Shown piece by piece: positions 40,233 through 40,256 of a stretch of 40,256 nt of DNA. The notes below the pieces were generated by a model that was not told where the DNA came from, made no database searches, and saw nothing but the letters and a program-made list of their open reading frames with translations. Location of the stretch: positions 1-40,256 of the forward strand of contig NZ_JAQMSD010000101.1 in assembly GCF_028330525.1 (NCBI RefSeq), read 5' to 3'. A program made the position numbers and the translations under genes. The number at the start of each line of letters is the position of its first letter. The stretch's first letter is position 1. Origin of the DNA: Spirulina sp. CS-785/01 (GTDB lineage: Bacteria; Cyanobacteriota; Cyanobacteriia; Cyanobacteriales; Spirulinaceae).

Positions 40233-40256
40233 AACCTCTTAGGCTACGCATAGACC

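Overview
The window is chromosomal DNA of a cyanobacterium. The evidence is ycf3 (photosystem I assembly), several families that are nearly confined to cyanobacteria (DUF4079, DUF1997, DUF4168, DUF3318), and a very high density of the HIP1 octamer GCGATCGC: about 35-40 copies by eye in 40 kb, almost all inside genes, where under one is expected by chance. Spacers full of 7-bp tandem repeats also fit filamentous or colony-forming cyanobacteria. I cannot name the genus. There is no phage, plasmid, CRISPR or intact transposase signal. Most genes are core or housekeeping genes, and the unusual material lies in fusions, degenerate enzymes, very small ORFs and repeats.

Layout. 1-4.3 kb: DUF4079 membrane protein, DUF1997 protein, a family-4 glycosyltransferase translationally coupled to a frameshifted methyltransferase, and an exported DUF4168 protein. 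4.3-11 kb: mfd (transcription-coupled repair), a MITE-like element, a chemoreceptor and mtnA (methionine salvage). 11-16 kb: two ABC exporter half-transporters flanking an alpha/beta hydrolase. 16-21 kb: cobH overlapping a 2H-phosphoesterase-like gene, holA, a Tas-type aldo/keto reductase, gatC and ycf3. 21-25.5 kb: a three-gene signalling operon (membrane histidine kinase, REC-kinase, stand-alone REC). 25.9-28.5 kb: a large protein with the layout of rifampicin phosphotransferase but without its catalytic histidine. 28.6-31.4 kb: a LiaS/NarX-type kinase, a NarL-type regulator and a thioredoxin-fold protein. 31.6-34.8 kb: a leftward cell-envelope cluster of a STAS domain fused to a sugar transferase, an overlapping anti-sigma (RsbW-like) kinase, and a SpoIID/LytB protein. 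35-39 kb: DUF3318, gmk, remA and rqcH. 39-40.3 kb: a small ORF with a terminator, tRNA-Phe, a frameshifted PepSY-type membrane gene, a small His-motif membrane protein and a structured repeat at the edge.

Most worth a second look: (1) the STAS-sugar transferase fusion whose gene overlaps that of its likely anti-sigma partner, which suggests partner-switching control of polysaccharide initiation; (2) two unannotated ORFs of 46-47 codons, each ending in a 15-bp tandem array that encodes a pentapeptide repeat (LNDRD x5 and GLSQK x4), one of them followed 7 nt later by a strong terminator; (3) the phosphotransferase-like pseudoenzyme; (4) 7-bp repeat arrays that reach into coding regions and supply the stop codons of at least seven genes; (5) a dispersed element of about 115-130 bp present in two inverted copies.
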